From Sporosarcina sp. 6E9 (lineage in GTDB: Bacteria; Bacillota; Bacilli; Bacillales_A; Planococcaceae): 64,000 bases of DNA. The notes under the pieces were generated by a model, which was given only the letters and a program-made list of their open reading frames with translations, was not told the DNA's origin and made no database searches. This document shows, one piece after another, positions 25,417-34,204 of the stretch (the first letter of the stretch is position 1; each line of letters starts with the position of its first letter). The stretch spans positions 1,295,874 through 1,359,873 of the forward strand of contig NZ_JAGEMN010000001.1 in NCBI RefSeq assembly GCF_017921835.1, in the 5' to 3' direction. A program made the translations under genes and the position numbers.

Positions 25417-25716
25417 ATGGTCCAGCAAGTATTTTTGAACGATGTATCCTTTTCCATCACTGATTTTCATGAAGAATGGGTTAACGATAAAGTCACAGGC
25501 AAGAAATTTCGGAAAATCAGTTTTAATTTCAAGGTAACAAGCGAAGAGTATCATGATATCACTACACTGCTCTATCAGATGAACTTCCATGTCAAGGTTC
25601 CTGAAAAAGAACTTGAATTTCCTGCAACCATTCATTCCTACTCAACTTCCATCACGAATCTATACAAAGAAAATCAAGTAGGTGATTTCAAACTAGATCT
25701 AATAGAACGGTTGTAA
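25417..25716 (+). CDS. DUF3219 family protein (YkvR-like)
   Basis: A 99-residue protein: VFLNDVSFSITDFHEEW, FKVTSEEYHDITTLLY, NFHVKVPEKELEFPATIHSYSTSITNLY. This matches YkvR of B. subtilis (DUF3219) across its length. Function unknown; no signal peptide or membrane span. It has a GAGGTG ribosome binding site and stands alone on the plus strand. Confidence 0.75.
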   Translation: MVQQVFLNDVSFSITDFHEEWVNDKVTGKKFRKISFNFKVTSEEYHDITTLLYQMNFHVKVPEKELEFPATIHSYSTSITNLYKENQVGDFKLDLIERL

Positions 25717-25806
25717 TTTCGCTTGTTAAGACGCTTGTTTAGTTTACCTATCTTGAATTTGGTACACTATTACTGGTGAATTATTTAAGACGAAGGAGAA
25801 TAAAGC

Positions 25807-26523
25807 ATGCAAAACTTAAAAGGTAAAACAGCTTTAATAACTGGAGCCGGAAGAGGTATCGGGCGAGCAACAGCAATCGCTTTCGCGAAAGAAGGCATCA
25901 ACCTTGGACTTGTTGGTCGAACACCCGCTAACTTGGAGAATGTTGTTAAAGAACTTGAAGAATACGATGTTCAGGTGACAATGGCGACTGCTGATGTATC
26001 GGATAACGAGTCTGTCATCGCAGCTGTCGATCACATAAAATCTGAACTTGGCTCAATCGATATTTTAATTAATAATGCGGGAATCGGGAAGTTCGCTAAG
26101 TTTCTTGAACAATCCCCCGAGGATTTCAAAAATATGATTGATATAAACTTGATGGGCACCTATTACGTTACCAGAGCTGTGCTTCCTGGCATGATTGAAC
26201 AAAGCTCAGGTGATATTATTAATATTTCATCGACTGCTGGCGAAAGAGGCGGCGCGGTAACTAGCGCGTACAGTGCATCGAAATTTGGACTGCTAGGTCT
26301 TACGGAATCTCTTATGCAAGAGGTTCGAAAGCATAATATTCGTGTAACTGCATTGACACCAAGTACGGTTGCTACCGACTTAGCATTTGCTGAAAATCTG
26401 ACTGACGGAAATCCAGAAAACGTTATGCAACCAGAGGATCTTGCTGAATTGATGGTTGCTCAGTTAAAACTGCACCCACGAGTCTTCATTAAATCTGCTG
26501 GATTATGGTCAACAAACCCATAA
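25807..26523 (+). CDS. SDR family oxidoreductase (3-ketoacyl-ACP reductase-like)
   Basis: A 238-residue short-chain dehydrogenase. It has the NAD(P) motif [12 protein letters not shown] (residues 13-24), the NNAG motif (LINNAGIG), the catalytic Ser in [11 protein letters not shown] and the catalytic YSASK. It is close to the FabG/YmfI-like group, but away from fatty acid genes, so substrate is unknown. The ribosome binding site is GAAGGAG and a strong terminator follows. Confidence 0.88.
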   Translation: MQNLKGKTALITGAGRGIGRATAIAFAKEGINLGLVGRTPANLENVVKELEEYDVQVTMATADVSDNESVIAAVDHIKSELGSIDILINNAGIGKFAKFLEQSPEDFKNMIDINLMGTYYVTRAVLPGMIEQSSGDIINISSTAGERGGAVTSAYSASKFGLLGLTESLMQEVRKHNIRVTALTPSTVATDLAFAENLTDGNPENVMQPEDLAELMVAQLKLHPRVFIKSAGLWSTNP

Positions 26524-26533
26524 TATTTCACAA

Positions 26534-26569
26534 AAAAACGCCTTCTAGAAAAATCTAGAAGGCGTTTTT
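26534..26569. terminator. Bidirectional terminator between the SDR gene and the DUF420 gene
   Basis: A perfect 15-bp stem AAAACGCCTTCTAGA/TCTAGAAGGCGTTTT with T runs on both strands, between convergent genes. Confidence 0.88.
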
Positions 26570-26592
26570 GTGTTTAGTTTTTCGCTCACCTA

Positions 26593-27117
26593 TTAATAAT
26601 AAGGTGAAATCAAAATATAAACTAGCACACCCGTTAAACTCACATATAACCAAATCGGCATTGTCCAACGCGCGATTTTTCGGTGGCGTTCATTTTCCAT
26701 ATTCCATGCACGTGCAACACTTGTTAGCGCTAAAGGAACAATTGCTGCTGCAAGGATAATATGCGTGATTAATATGAAGTAATAAAATCCTGCGATAAAT
26801 CCTTCTCCGCCAAAAGGTGTTGATGGCGACAGATAATGAAACATAACATATGAAATCAAGAATAGAAACGTTGTCACGAATGCCGCATAGATAAAACGAC
26901 GATGCACAGTTACATTTTTCTTTAAAATTGCGATCAGTGCGCCAACTAAAAATAAGAATGTAAAGGTATTAAATATCGCATTCATGAGCGGCAGAATTGT
27001 AACATCAAACGCATCAAAATCCTCAGCCCCCGGCATTCCCGATAAAACTCCGATAGCTCCAATTAATATGATTGATAGTGTAATAATTAACGGTCTATAA
27101 TTACGTTTTTTATTCAT
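26593..27117 (-). CDS. DUF420 membrane protein (CtaM/YozB-like)
   Basis: About 174 residues from the ATG at 27117 (GGAG upstream). Five membrane spans, with LPLMNAIFNTFTFLFLVGALIAI and VHRRFIYAAFVTTFLFLISY characteristic of DUF420. Conserved His residues (VHRRF, MFHYLSPS, LITHIILA, RHRKIARW) recall haem- or copper-related membrane proteins. The family includes YozB of B. subtilis and CtaM of S. aureus, needed for haem-copper oxidase maturation. No oxidase genes are nearby. Confidence 0.8.
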   Translation of the reverse strand: MNKKRNYRPLIITLSIILIGAIGVLSGMPGAEDFDAFDVTILPLMNAIFNTFTFLFLVGALIAILKKNVTVHRRFIYAAFVTTFLFLISYVMFHYLSPSTPFGGEGFIAGFYYFILITHIILAAAIVPLALTSVARAWNMENERHRKIARWTMPIWLYVSLTGVLVYILISPYY

Positions 27118-27313
27118 AAATACTTTCACTCCACTCTCTCTAATCCTATTAAGAAATTTTATCACAAATGGTTAGTTCCTGCCGTTTTATAAAGAAAGTT
27201 CGAAAAGCTGTCAATTCTTTTACCTACACGACTTGAATAGATTAAGAATAAACAATGACTGATATACACAGCATAAGTAAACGAAGTAACTATAAAAAGA
27301 AAGGAGTAACGCT

Positions 27314-27646
27314 GTGGATGCTAGTCCCAAAGTTCCTACACGAATAAACTTTCAATATGTTGTACTATCGCTAATATTATTAGCCTTCTTAGATTCTTTA
27401 TTCACCGATATCGGTATTCGCCAGAATCATATTCAGGAAGCAAATCCAATTATGAAGGGTCTCTATGATAAAAGCGTAATTGGTTTTTACGCATTTAAAA
27501 TCAGTCTTCCACTATTTCTTCTATCTTTTCTATCCAAGATACAAACCAAAAAGTATTTAAAAGTATTACTTAGTTTTACCGTTCTCCTTTATATTTTCGT
27601 GATTTGCCTCCATCTTTTCTGGATTTCATTGGCAATTAATACTTAA
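27314..27646 (+). CDS. DUF5658-like small membrane protein
   Basis: A 110-residue protein with three predicted spans (FQYVVLSLILLAFLDSLFTD; VIGFYAFKISLPLFLLSFL; LLSFTVLLYIFVICLHLFWI). A conserved DSLFTDIGI...EANPIMK pattern is seen in DUF5658 proteins. Start is GTG with GGAG 8 bp upstream. Function unknown. It lies 65 bp upstream of the YlxY-like gene, same strand. Confidence 0.55.
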   Translation: MDASPKVPTRINFQYVVLSLILLAFLDSLFTDIGIRQNHIQEANPIMKGLYDKSVIGFYAFKISLPLFLLSFLSKIQTKKYLKVLLSFTVLLYIFVICLHLFWISLAINT

Positions 27647-27710
27647 ACAATATTGCGTATTGAATATGTAATTTGGGGAATAAATACGGAAATAACAGCC
27701 GGAGGATATT

Positions 27711-28667
27711 ATGAAAAAAACAATCCTACTTTCCGTATTATATATTGGTCTTGTCGTTCTTTCCCTTGAATTTATTACGAAACCGTCTCCCGTGAATGAA
27801 CTACAACGACCCACTATGGTGACAACACATAATGAAAGTCCGAATTTGTTAGATGAAATTCGAACCTATGCCAACAAGAATAATGCCGAACCCATCGATG
27901 CAAAACTTGATCGAATTTGGAAAGCAATTCCCGGCTATAATGGATTAACGATTGATGTACAAGAAAGCTATCTGGCAATGTGGGAGAGCAGCACGTTTGA
28001 TGCTAAAAAACTTGTATTTAAAGAAGTTTCTCCAAAAATTCATTTAACAGATTTGCCACCTTCCCCGATTTATAGAGGCAATCCAGAAAAACCAATGGTG
28101 ACATTACTGATCAATGTTGCTTGGGGGAACGAATTCATTCCGCAAATATTAAAGACATTGGACGAACATAAGGTGAAAGCAACATTTTTTTTCGATGGCA
28201 GCTGGGTGAAAAAGAACCCTGACTTGGCAAAACAAATCTTTAATGAAAATCATGAAATCGGCAACCACGCCTATAGCCATCCCGACCTTAAACATAAATC
28301 GCCAAAGGAAACTGAGAACGAGTTAAAAAAGACCAATGATGTAATTGAAGAAACGCTAGGCGTTAAGCCTATATGGTTCGCTCCTCCAAGCGGCAGTTTC
28401 AAACAAGAAACAATTACAGTAGCCCGCAATCTGGGTATGATGACAATTCTTTGGACGGCCGATACGGTTGATTGGAGGAATCCTTCGACTGCTGAAATGG
28501 TTAAGCGCGTCACTTCCCAGGTCGAAAATGGGACGATGATTTTAATGCATCCGACAAGACCTACGGCAGAAGGTTTGGACAGCATGATTCGGGACATTCA
28601 AGAAAAAGGTTATGTCCTCGGAACAGTTTCTGAATTAATGAGTGAGGAACGAATTACGCCCCAATAA
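27711..28667 (+). CDS. ylxY: YlxY-like sporulation polysaccharide deacetylase
   Basis: A 318-residue secreted or membrane-anchored protein of the NodB-fold family. N-terminal hydrophobic segment (residues 2-23), then the YlxY-specific region (RIWKAIPGYNGLTIDVQ, SPIYRGNPEKP) and the deacetylase domain. Motif 1 reads LINVAWGNE instead of TFDDGP, so the catalytic Asp pair is absent. Motif 2 (HEIGNHAYSHPD) keeps the metal-binding His residues. The same change occurs in YlxY as I recall, so the family may be non-catalytic or altered. YlxY is usually near pnpA; here it is not. Confidence 0.82.
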   Translation: MKKTILLSVLYIGLVVLSLEFITKPSPVNELQRPTMVTTHNESPNLLDEIRTYANKNNAEPIDAKLDRIWKAIPGYNGLTIDVQESYLAMWESSTFDAKKLVFKEVSPKIHLTDLPPSPIYRGNPEKPMVTLLINVAWGNEFIPQILKTLDEHKVKATFFFDGSWVKKNPDLAKQIFNENHEIGNHAYSHPDLKHKSPKETENELKKTNDVIEETLGVKPIWFAPPSGSFKQETITVARNLGMMTILWTADTVDWRNPSTAEMVKRVTSQVENGTMILMHPTRPTAEGLDSMIRDIQEKGYVLGTVSELMSEERITPQ

Positions 28668-28675
28668 CAGATAAA

Positions 28676-28715
28676 ACCCTAGAAGCTGAAAACTGCAGTT
28701 TCTAGGGTATTTTTT
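28676..28715. terminator. Terminator after ylxY
   Basis: ACCCTAGAA/TTCTAGGGT stem with GCTG/CAGT-like continuation, followed by ATTTTTT. It also faces the convergent ATP-grasp gene. Confidence 0.8.
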
Positions 28716-28735
28716 ATGAATAGGCCTATTAATTT

Positions 28736-29677
28736 CTAAGGTTTAGTTAAAGCCTCTTTTAACACTTCTGCCAATTCAAGCATTCCAAATTTCCCCGCAA
28801 CTTTTTCAGCATCGGCATTATAATTTGTATTTGTATTCACATCATAAGTGAATATTTCCCCTTCATCATTACGAATAAATTCGATGCCAGCTACTTTAAT
28901 ATTATTATCCATTAGAAATCGCTCGTACTTTTCAATGATCGGGTCGTTAAAATCTTCTATGATCTCAAATTTCGGCTGCGCTTCTTCCTGATTTGATTCC
29001 CCAGTTGGGCAAAATATGTCATCAATTTGACAGGCATCCGCGGGACAAAGTTCAAATCCTTCGGAGGTATCGACTTTCACCGCATACAAGAATTTACCGT
29101 CGATGAATTCGCACCGAGTAATAAATGGCTGAGGCGCTTGGATATATTGCTGAATCAATGTAATGCCGTCAACGGGTTCTTCAAAAGACGTACCGTCGAC
29201 ATACTCACGCAGCGCTTCCGAAGAATGAAACAATCGGACGCCAAGTCCTTTTCCGGCCCGGTTATGCTTTGTTATAAAGGACCCTTCTCCAAGTTCCACA
29301 GCAGCTTGGAAAATATTCTCCTTCCCAACTGTCGCAATCGTTTTTGGTGTCTGAATCCCAGCCGCGTTGAGCGCTGTGTATTGAAGGACTTTACTTAACT
29401 CAAGTCGCAATGCATTGCTCCCATTAAAGATTACCCGGTTATGATGTTCCAGCCAAGCTAATGTCGCAGAAGCAAGTTCTGGTGCAAATCGATGCCCACG
29501 CGTATGTGATGATGCGCTCATCCGGTTATAAAAAATCCCCTCAGGAGGTTCTTCCGTCAAATTGACAATGCCCTGATCAAGATGCCATTCTTCGTATGGC
29601 ACATCAAGTTCCTCAAGCCGTTTTGTTAAATGCGTCGTCCATTCACTATTCTCGTGAATGATATATATTTTACTCAT
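28736..29677 (-). CDS. ATP-grasp ligase (RimK-like)
   Basis: A 313-residue ATP-grasp enzyme: FNGSNALRLELSKVLQYTALN precedes the nucleotide-binding lobe (FITKHNRAGKGLGVRLF), with metal-binding AGIEFIRNDEGEIFTYDVNTNTNYN near the C-terminus. It resembles alpha-L-glutamate ligases, which join an amino acid to a carboxylate. Substrate unknown. It starts 14 bp after the repaired end of the monooxygenase pseudogene with GGGGG upstream, so both were read from the SAM riboswitch, hinting at sulfur or methionine metabolism. Confidence 0.78.
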   Translation of the reverse strand: MSKIYIIHENSEWTTHLTKRLEELDVPYEEWHLDQGIVNLTEEPPEGIFYNRMSASSHTRGHRFAPELASATLAWLEHHNRVIFNGSNALRLELSKVLQYTALNAAGIQTPKTIATVGKENIFQAAVELGEGSFITKHNRAGKGLGVRLFHSSEALREYVDGTSFEEPVDGITLIQQYIQAPQPFITRCEFIDGKFLYAVKVDTSEGFELCPADACQIDDIFCPTGESNQEEAQPKFEIIEDFNDPIIEKYERFLMDNNIKVAGIEFIRNDEGEIFTYDVNTNTNYNADAEKVAGKFGMLELAEVLKEALTKP

Positions 29678-29691
29678 TTAAATAACCCCCT

Positions 29692-30752
29692 TTATTTTGT
29701 GACCAATTGTCTTTTTCTTTCCACTATAGGCATAACATCTCTCGAAAAACGTTCCATTTCTTCAAGTTGAGGAGAAAATTGCAAGAGCAGTAAATGAGCA
29801 GTAAATCAACGCCTACTTTCTCAAATTCTAGGATTCTCCCGGCAATTTGTTCAGGCGTACCGATTAAATTTGGTCTTAGACCCCGGTTCGATACAGAGTA
29901 ATCATACAACTTTACTTGCTGTTCGAGTTCGGAGTTTCCTGTGAAATCTTTATAACCTGCATAGCCACTAGTTTCTTTTATAGATGTGATTTTAGCGAGT
30001 TCCTCTTGAACTTCCTCTTCTGTATCACGGCATACAACATAAGCGGCCAATCCAAACGAACTAAACGGCTCTTTCACTGCATCTGAACGTAACTTTTTCA
30101 TATCATCTACTTTTGCTTGGACTTCTTCAACTGTTCCGCCGTGCATAACATGCGCATCGCACGATTCAACAATCGTTTCCTTACCCCGTTTACTTTCCCC
30201 GCCCGCATACAAAATTGGATTCGGACGTTGAACAGGTTTAGGGTGCATGCGTGCATTTTCAATCGTGTAATATTTTCCTTCATAATTAAAGACTTCTTCA
30301 GTCCAGAGTCCTTTTAAAACATCTAAAAATTCCGATGTTCGTTCATAACGTTCGTCGTGCTCCGTAAAATTACCACCGTATTGTTTTGCTTCTTCTTACC
30401 ACCAAGCCGAAACGACGTTTAATGTAAAACGACCATTACTTATATGATCGATATTTGCAGTCATTTTCGCTGTCACAGCCGGGTTGTGAAACGCTGGCCT
30501 CACAGCTGCCATAATTTCTATTTTATCAGTCACAGCCGCAAGTGCAGCAGCCGTTGACCAAGCTTCCAAACTATCACTTTCTGGACCTTTAATATCATTT
30601 AAATATAGCTCAGCTATTAATGTCGTATCAAAACCTAGTCTTTCACCAGCTTGAATTACTTTTTTCGCATATTCGAATGTTGGCGGCATTTCTTCATTCT
30701 CTACATTCCGTAACCATCCTCCGAAAATAGGTAACCAAAATCCATACTTCAT
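29692..30752 (-). pseudogene. Broken LLM-class flavin-dependent monooxygenase (SsuD/SfnG-like)
   Basis: The coding frame opens MKYGFWLPIFGG at 30752 (AAGGAG upstream) and matches luciferase-like monooxygenases of sulfonate/sulfone metabolism (ISNGRFTLNVVSAWW, then EEAKQYGG, ERTSEFLDVLKGLWTE). An in-frame TAA (30396-30398) interrupts SAWW-stop-EEAKQYGG, where relatives have a Lys-type codon. Near the 3' end an 11-bp tandem duplication (29785-29795, 29796-29806) shifts the frame. Removing one copy restores LLLLQFSPQLEEMERF down to a stop at 29692. Two independent lesions make it a true pseudogene. It sits directly under the SAM riboswitch. Confidence 0.88.
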
Positions 30753-30776
30753 TTCATCCAGCTCCTTTTGAAATAA

Positions 30777-30931
30777 TAAAAAACCTCTTCGATAAGAAGA
30801 AGTTTTTGCAGGTCGCAACCTTCATCTCATCTTTCGGAACAGAATGCTCCGTTGGATTTAGCACCTGATTGCAATTTGCAAACGGTTGCCGGGTTTCATA
30901 GGGCCTATCCCTCCACCACTCTTGATAAGAA
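30777..30931 (-). ncRNA. SAM-I riboswitch (S-box) with terminator
   Basis: The minus strand has the S-box core: CTTATCAAGAGTGGTGGAGG, GGATAGGCCCTATGAAACCC, GGCAACC, GGTGCTAAATCC and GATGAGATGAAG. A Rho-independent terminator (30778-30807, CTTCTTC/GAAGAGG arms and six T) follows. SAM binding should switch off the downstream monooxygenase/ATP-grasp transcript. Confidence 0.94.
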
Positions 30932-30956
30932 TATATATTCTGTTTTCATAATTAAT

Positions 30957-30984
30957 CCTATATGATAACTAGGGATTAAGTCAA
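30957..30984 (-). promoter_or_regulatory. Promoter of the riboswitch transcript
   Basis: TTGACT (30979-30984), a 16-bp spacer and TATAGG (30957-30962) on the minus strand, just upstream of the S-box. Confidence 0.5.
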
Positions 30985-31034
30985 CAGTTATAGATAAAAA
31001 ACACTAAACTCTTTGGATTAACAAGAAGTTAGTG

Positions 31035-31448
31035 TTAGTTATAACTGTTCGGTCTATTTACTGGGTTCATGCGAATTATAATCCAATAACAAAGTCCGCC
31101 AAACATATACGCCGCAACATCGAAAGGATCCGAGACACTATAATGTAAATAAACTGGAGTTACATACTCCCAAAACATGCCGCAAAGTAAAGTGAATACG
31201 AGTATTCGCGGCAATTTAATTAGCAAAAGTCTTCTTTGATTTCCATAAATCGAAAGTATATTAACAATCCCCACAATAAGTAGGCCTGCAAGTACGTCAT
31301 TTAAATAATACTTTCCAAATGACCAATTTAGTAAATCCCTCAAGTAAAATTTATTCAATGTGTAAAGTGAAAATGCTCCAAATCCAGCAGAAAAACTCAA
31401 TCGTAAAAGTTTGCTTGTTTTGAATAAATGATAGATTTTATTCAGCAT
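31035..31448 (-). CDS. Multi-span membrane protein, unknown
   Basis: A 137-residue protein with three or four hydrophobic segments (LSFSAGFGAFSLYTL; YLNDVLAGLLIVGIVNILSI; ILVFTLLCGMFWEYVTPVYL; AAYMFGGLCYWIII). Family not recognised; the spacing and EYVTPVYL recall VanZ-like or small membrane proteins of unknown role. Its ATG is 4 bases after the stop of a zinc-ribbon gene, with only a weak AAAGG overlapping, so translation is probably coupled. Confidence 0.55.
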   Translation of the reverse strand: MLNKIYHLFKTSKLLRLSFSAGFGAFSLYTLNKFYLRDLLNWSFGKYYLNDVLAGLLIVGIVNILSIYGNQRRLLLIKLPRILVFTLLCGMFWEYVTPVYLHYSVSDPFDVAAYMFGGLCYWIIIRMNPVNRPNSYN

Positions 31449-31451
31449 CCT

Positions 31452-31619
31452 TTAACAAAATGAGATAATGAGGATTGCTACAACGACCGCACCTACTATA
31501 CCCCAAAATGTAATTCCGTTACTCTTTTCTTTACTTACAAATGTATGTCCACAATTCGGACAGAATTCTGCTTGTTTGGACACGTTGTTTCCGCATGACG
31601 GACAAGGTCTTAAACTCAT
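31452..31619 (-). CDS. Small zinc-ribbon membrane protein
   Basis: A 55-residue protein. An N-terminal zinc ribbon (MSLRPCPSCGNNV, then AEFCPNCGHTF) is followed by one C-terminal span (GITFWGIVGAVVVAILIISF). AGGGG lies 7 bp before the ATG. Two CxxC pairs 12 residues apart are typical of double zinc-ribbon membrane proteins of Firmicutes. It abuts the next membrane gene and likely forms an operon with it. Function unknown. Confidence 0.72.
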   Translation of the reverse strand: MSLRPCPSCGNNVSKQAEFCPNCGHTFVSKEKSNGITFWGIVGAVVVAILIISFC

Positions 31620-31651
31620 AAGATTACCCCTTTTCTTTTTATAGGTTTAGA

Positions 31652-32548
31652 TTATGATTCAAATAAATGAAACCTCATCCCAAATGGATCGGTAATCATT
31701 AAACTTTTTTCATTGTATTCCATAGTAATTTTGCATCCGTTCTCTAGTAGAACACATTTTGCTGAATCAATATTACCGACAGCAAATTCGAAGAACACAT
31801 TATTACTATCGCCCTTTTCGATGAAGAAATTAACACCGCTCATTGAAAGCATTGTTTCATTTTCAATGGTTTTTTCAACTTTCATCCCAAAAATCGTTTT
31901 ATAAAATTGAATTGCATCTTCATAATTAGTGACGCCAATTGCAATATTATTTGTCAACTGGAAGTCGGAATCGGTGAGTATTTTATTCTTCACTTCTACA
32001 TCTTTTGCGCCTGAAGGGAGAAGATCGAATAATGACCAAGTAACACAATAATCATCCCCGGGTCCAAACGGTGCTTGTGCATGAAGATAAATAAGACCTT
32101 GATCATCTTTACGAAATGTCGAAACGCCTGGCAACATACTTTTTCCCTTTTGGAAACCTAGTTCCTTAGTGAATAAACTTTCTTTTACTGAAATCATGGG
32201 AAATCGCCATTTTCGCTCCGCTGCAAAATTCTCTTGTACTTCTGGTGCATCTGGAGACGCCACAACAAAACTTGCTTGGTCAATCAAATGATGATAAATC
32301 CCATTAAAACCATCAGCCCACATTGTACAATACGAGCAACTCTTCCCCATATTATGAACGACAAACAACTCATTTTTATCGCCAAATAAATCGAATAAAG
32401 AGACTTTCTTGTTACCGGTTAATTCAAACTCATAGTTCCTGACTTGTTGTTCAGGGACTGACTGTCTCAAGTTTGAAAGTTGTTTTTTCTTCTCATAGAT
32501 TTCTCTTTCCAGTTGTTCGATTTGACTTAATAAGTTACTTCTTTCCAT
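31652..32548 (-). CDS. DUF899 thioredoxin-like protein with C-terminal VOC domain
   Basis: A 298-residue fusion. Residues 1-25 form a coiled coil (LLSQIEQLEREIYEKKKQLSNLR). Residues ~40-180 are a DUF899 thioredoxin-like domain with ELFVVHNMGKSCSYCTMWAD (CxxC). Residues ~195-298 are a glyoxalase/VOC domain (NNIAIGVTNYEDAIQFYKTIFGMKV, ending MITDPFGMRFHLF). Function unknown; a redox or small-molecule-binding role is suggested. A partial second copy of the DUF899 part is found at 34524-34848. Confidence 0.78.
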   Translation of the reverse strand: MERSNLLSQIEQLEREIYEKKKQLSNLRQSVPEQQVRNYEFELTGNKKVSLFDLFGDKNELFVVHNMGKSCSYCTMWADGFNGIYHHLIDQASFVVASPDAPEVQENFAAERKWRFPMISVKESLFTKELGFQKGKSMLPGVSTFRKDDQGLIYLHAQAPFGPGDDYCVTWSLFDLLPSGAKDVEVKNKILTDSDFQLTNNIAIGVTNYEDAIQFYKTIFGMKVEKTIENETMLSMSGVNFFIEKGDSNNVFFEFAVGNIDSAKCVLLENGCKITMEYNEKSLMITDPFGMRFHLFES

Positions 32549-32874
32549 AACTATCTACCTCCTTATTTTTAATCTACCATGACTTTAAACTCCTTTCCCT
32601 TTGTAATATGTAATCTACAATTATTCTCTTGTGATTAGTATAACAAATTGATAGGCTCTCTTTTTTCGAGATATTTTATACACCATTTACTGTTTTACGT
32701 TTCAATGACAATATAGTTTCATCTATCGACAAATTATGTAGATAATCGAATTCTACCTTTTTGATGAGTGCATGAGAAAATAACTGATAGCATTAATAGT
32801 GCTCTTTTTTTCGTGAATCACAACCTCATGGTACAATGTGGTAAACAATGATTATATAACAGGAGGCACAAAAA
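32549..32874. other. Intergenic region, DUF899 gene / AI-2E transporter gene
   Basis: 326 AT-rich bases with divergent promoters presumably for both genes. A TACAAT -10-like box (near 32836) lies upstream of the transporter gene. No gene, hairpin or repeat of note was seen. Confidence 0.4.
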
Positions 32875-34077
32875 ATGGAGCCAGAAAAAGACAAAATAAA
32901 TGTAAAAACTGTTGCTACTTGGTTTTGGAAATGGTTTTTAAATAATAAAGTTGTAACAATTTTACTGGTCTCATTATTGGTTTTTCTAAACCTTCTCCTA
33001 CTTTCAAAAATCACATATGTATTTAATCCAATCAAAGGATTTTTCAGTGTGATTGGATTACCAATTTTGATGGCGGGTATTTTATTTTATTTGGTAAATC
33101 CTTTGATTGATTGGATGGAAAAAAAGAAAATACCACGTATTGCTGGAATAGCGATTGTCTTTATGGTCATTATTGGTTTGGTTGTGTGGGGGATTATCAT
33201 CTTAATTCCAATCATACGTGAGGAGACAATGCGTCTTATTGAAAACTGGCCGGCTTATTGGGACAAAGTCATTTCTCAATTCGATAATTTATTGAGAAGT
33301 AACATATTTTCCCAATTACAGAATCAATTGGCCGATGTGAATCAAAGCATTATAAAATCCGTTTCCGAGCAGACAAACAGTGTCGTGAATTCAACCTTTT
33401 CTGGAATTGGCAGTGTGCTAGGAACAATGACTAACATTGTAATCGCACTTATTACGATGCCTATTATTTTGTTCTTTCTGCTAAAAGATGGTCGGAATTT
33501 ACCTTACTATACAATGAAATTCATTCCGACAAAGATGCGCTTAAGTACGTATAACCTATTAAAAGAAATCAATACGCAAATTAGTCAATATATCCGTGGC
33601 CAGTTATTAGTAGCTTTTTTTGTTGCACTAATGTTTTGGATTGGGTTTGCAATTATCGGTCTTGAGTATGCGGTGTTATTAGCAATCCTGGCTGGTGTAT
33701 TAAATTTAATTCCTTATTTGGGTTCGTTTCTGGCAATTATTCCGATCTTAATCATCGCATTAGTGGCTTCACCTGCGATGCTTGTTAAAGTTATAATTGT
33801 TTTCGCCATTGAACAAACACTTGAGGGACGACTAATACAACCATTGATTTTGGGGAGTAATTTGAAAATACATCCAGTAACAATTATTGTCGTTTTACTG
33901 ACGGCTGGTAAATTATTTGGTATTCCTGGTGTGATTCTTGGTATTCCAGCGTACGCTGTTATAAAAGTGATTTTTGAACACCTATTTAAATGGTACCAGT
34001 TGAATTCAGGCTTGTATGAGCATGACTATAATCCAGCCCCTAAACCGACAGTGGCTATTGGGGAAAGAAAAAAATAA
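32875..34077 (+). CDS. AI-2E family transporter
   Basis: A 400-residue membrane protein of the AI-2E/UPF0118 family. About eight spans: two N-terminal (residues ~30-50, ~60-85), one near VFMVIIGLVVWGIIILIP, and a C-terminal set containing YIRGQLLVAFFVALMFWIGF and PYLGSFLAIIPILIIALV. ILGSNLKIHPVTIIVVLL is conserved. Some members export AI-2, others are Na+/H+ or unspecified exporters; substrate here is unknown. AGGAGG precedes the ATG. Confidence 0.85.
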   Translation: MEPEKDKINVKTVATWFWKWFLNNKVVTILLVSLLVFLNLLLLSKITYVFNPIKGFFSVIGLPILMAGILFYLVNPLIDWMEKKKIPRIAGIAIVFMVIIGLVVWGIIILIPIIREETMRLIENWPAYWDKVISQFDNLLRSNIFSQLQNQLADVNQSIIKSVSEQTNSVVNSTFSGIGSVLGTMTNIVIALITMPIILFFLLKDGRNLPYYTMKFIPTKMRLSTYNLLKEINTQISQYIRGQLLVAFFVALMFWIGFAIIGLEYAVLLAILAGVLNLIPYLGSFLAIIPILIIALVASPAMLVKVIIVFAIEQTLEGRLIQPLILGSNLKIHPVTIIVVLLTAGKLFGIPGVILGIPAYAVIKVIFEHLFKWYQLNSGLYEHDYNPAPKPTVAIGERKK

Positions 34078-34163
34078 AAGTGAAAAGACTTTACCTAACA
34101 ATGGTAGGTTCGGTTCACTAGCAACATATCTGGTGAATTATTTTAATATTATTAAAGCAAAAA

Positions 34164-34200
34164 AATGTCAGACACTCCATTTTGTTGGAGGTCTGACATT
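34164..34200. terminator. Hairpin downstream of the AI-2E gene
   Basis: AATGTCAGAC/GTCTGACATT stem with TCCA/TGGA inner pairs. It also lies just after the dbpA-like fragment on the minus strand. A related hairpin-like sequence lies after intact dbpA (about 39664-39700). Confidence 0.7.
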
Positions 34201-34204
34201 TCAT

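Noticed and set aside
30396-30398. TAA in the monooxygenase as a recoded or read-through codon
   Set aside because: A second lesion (11-bp duplication) in the same gene makes simple decay far more likely.
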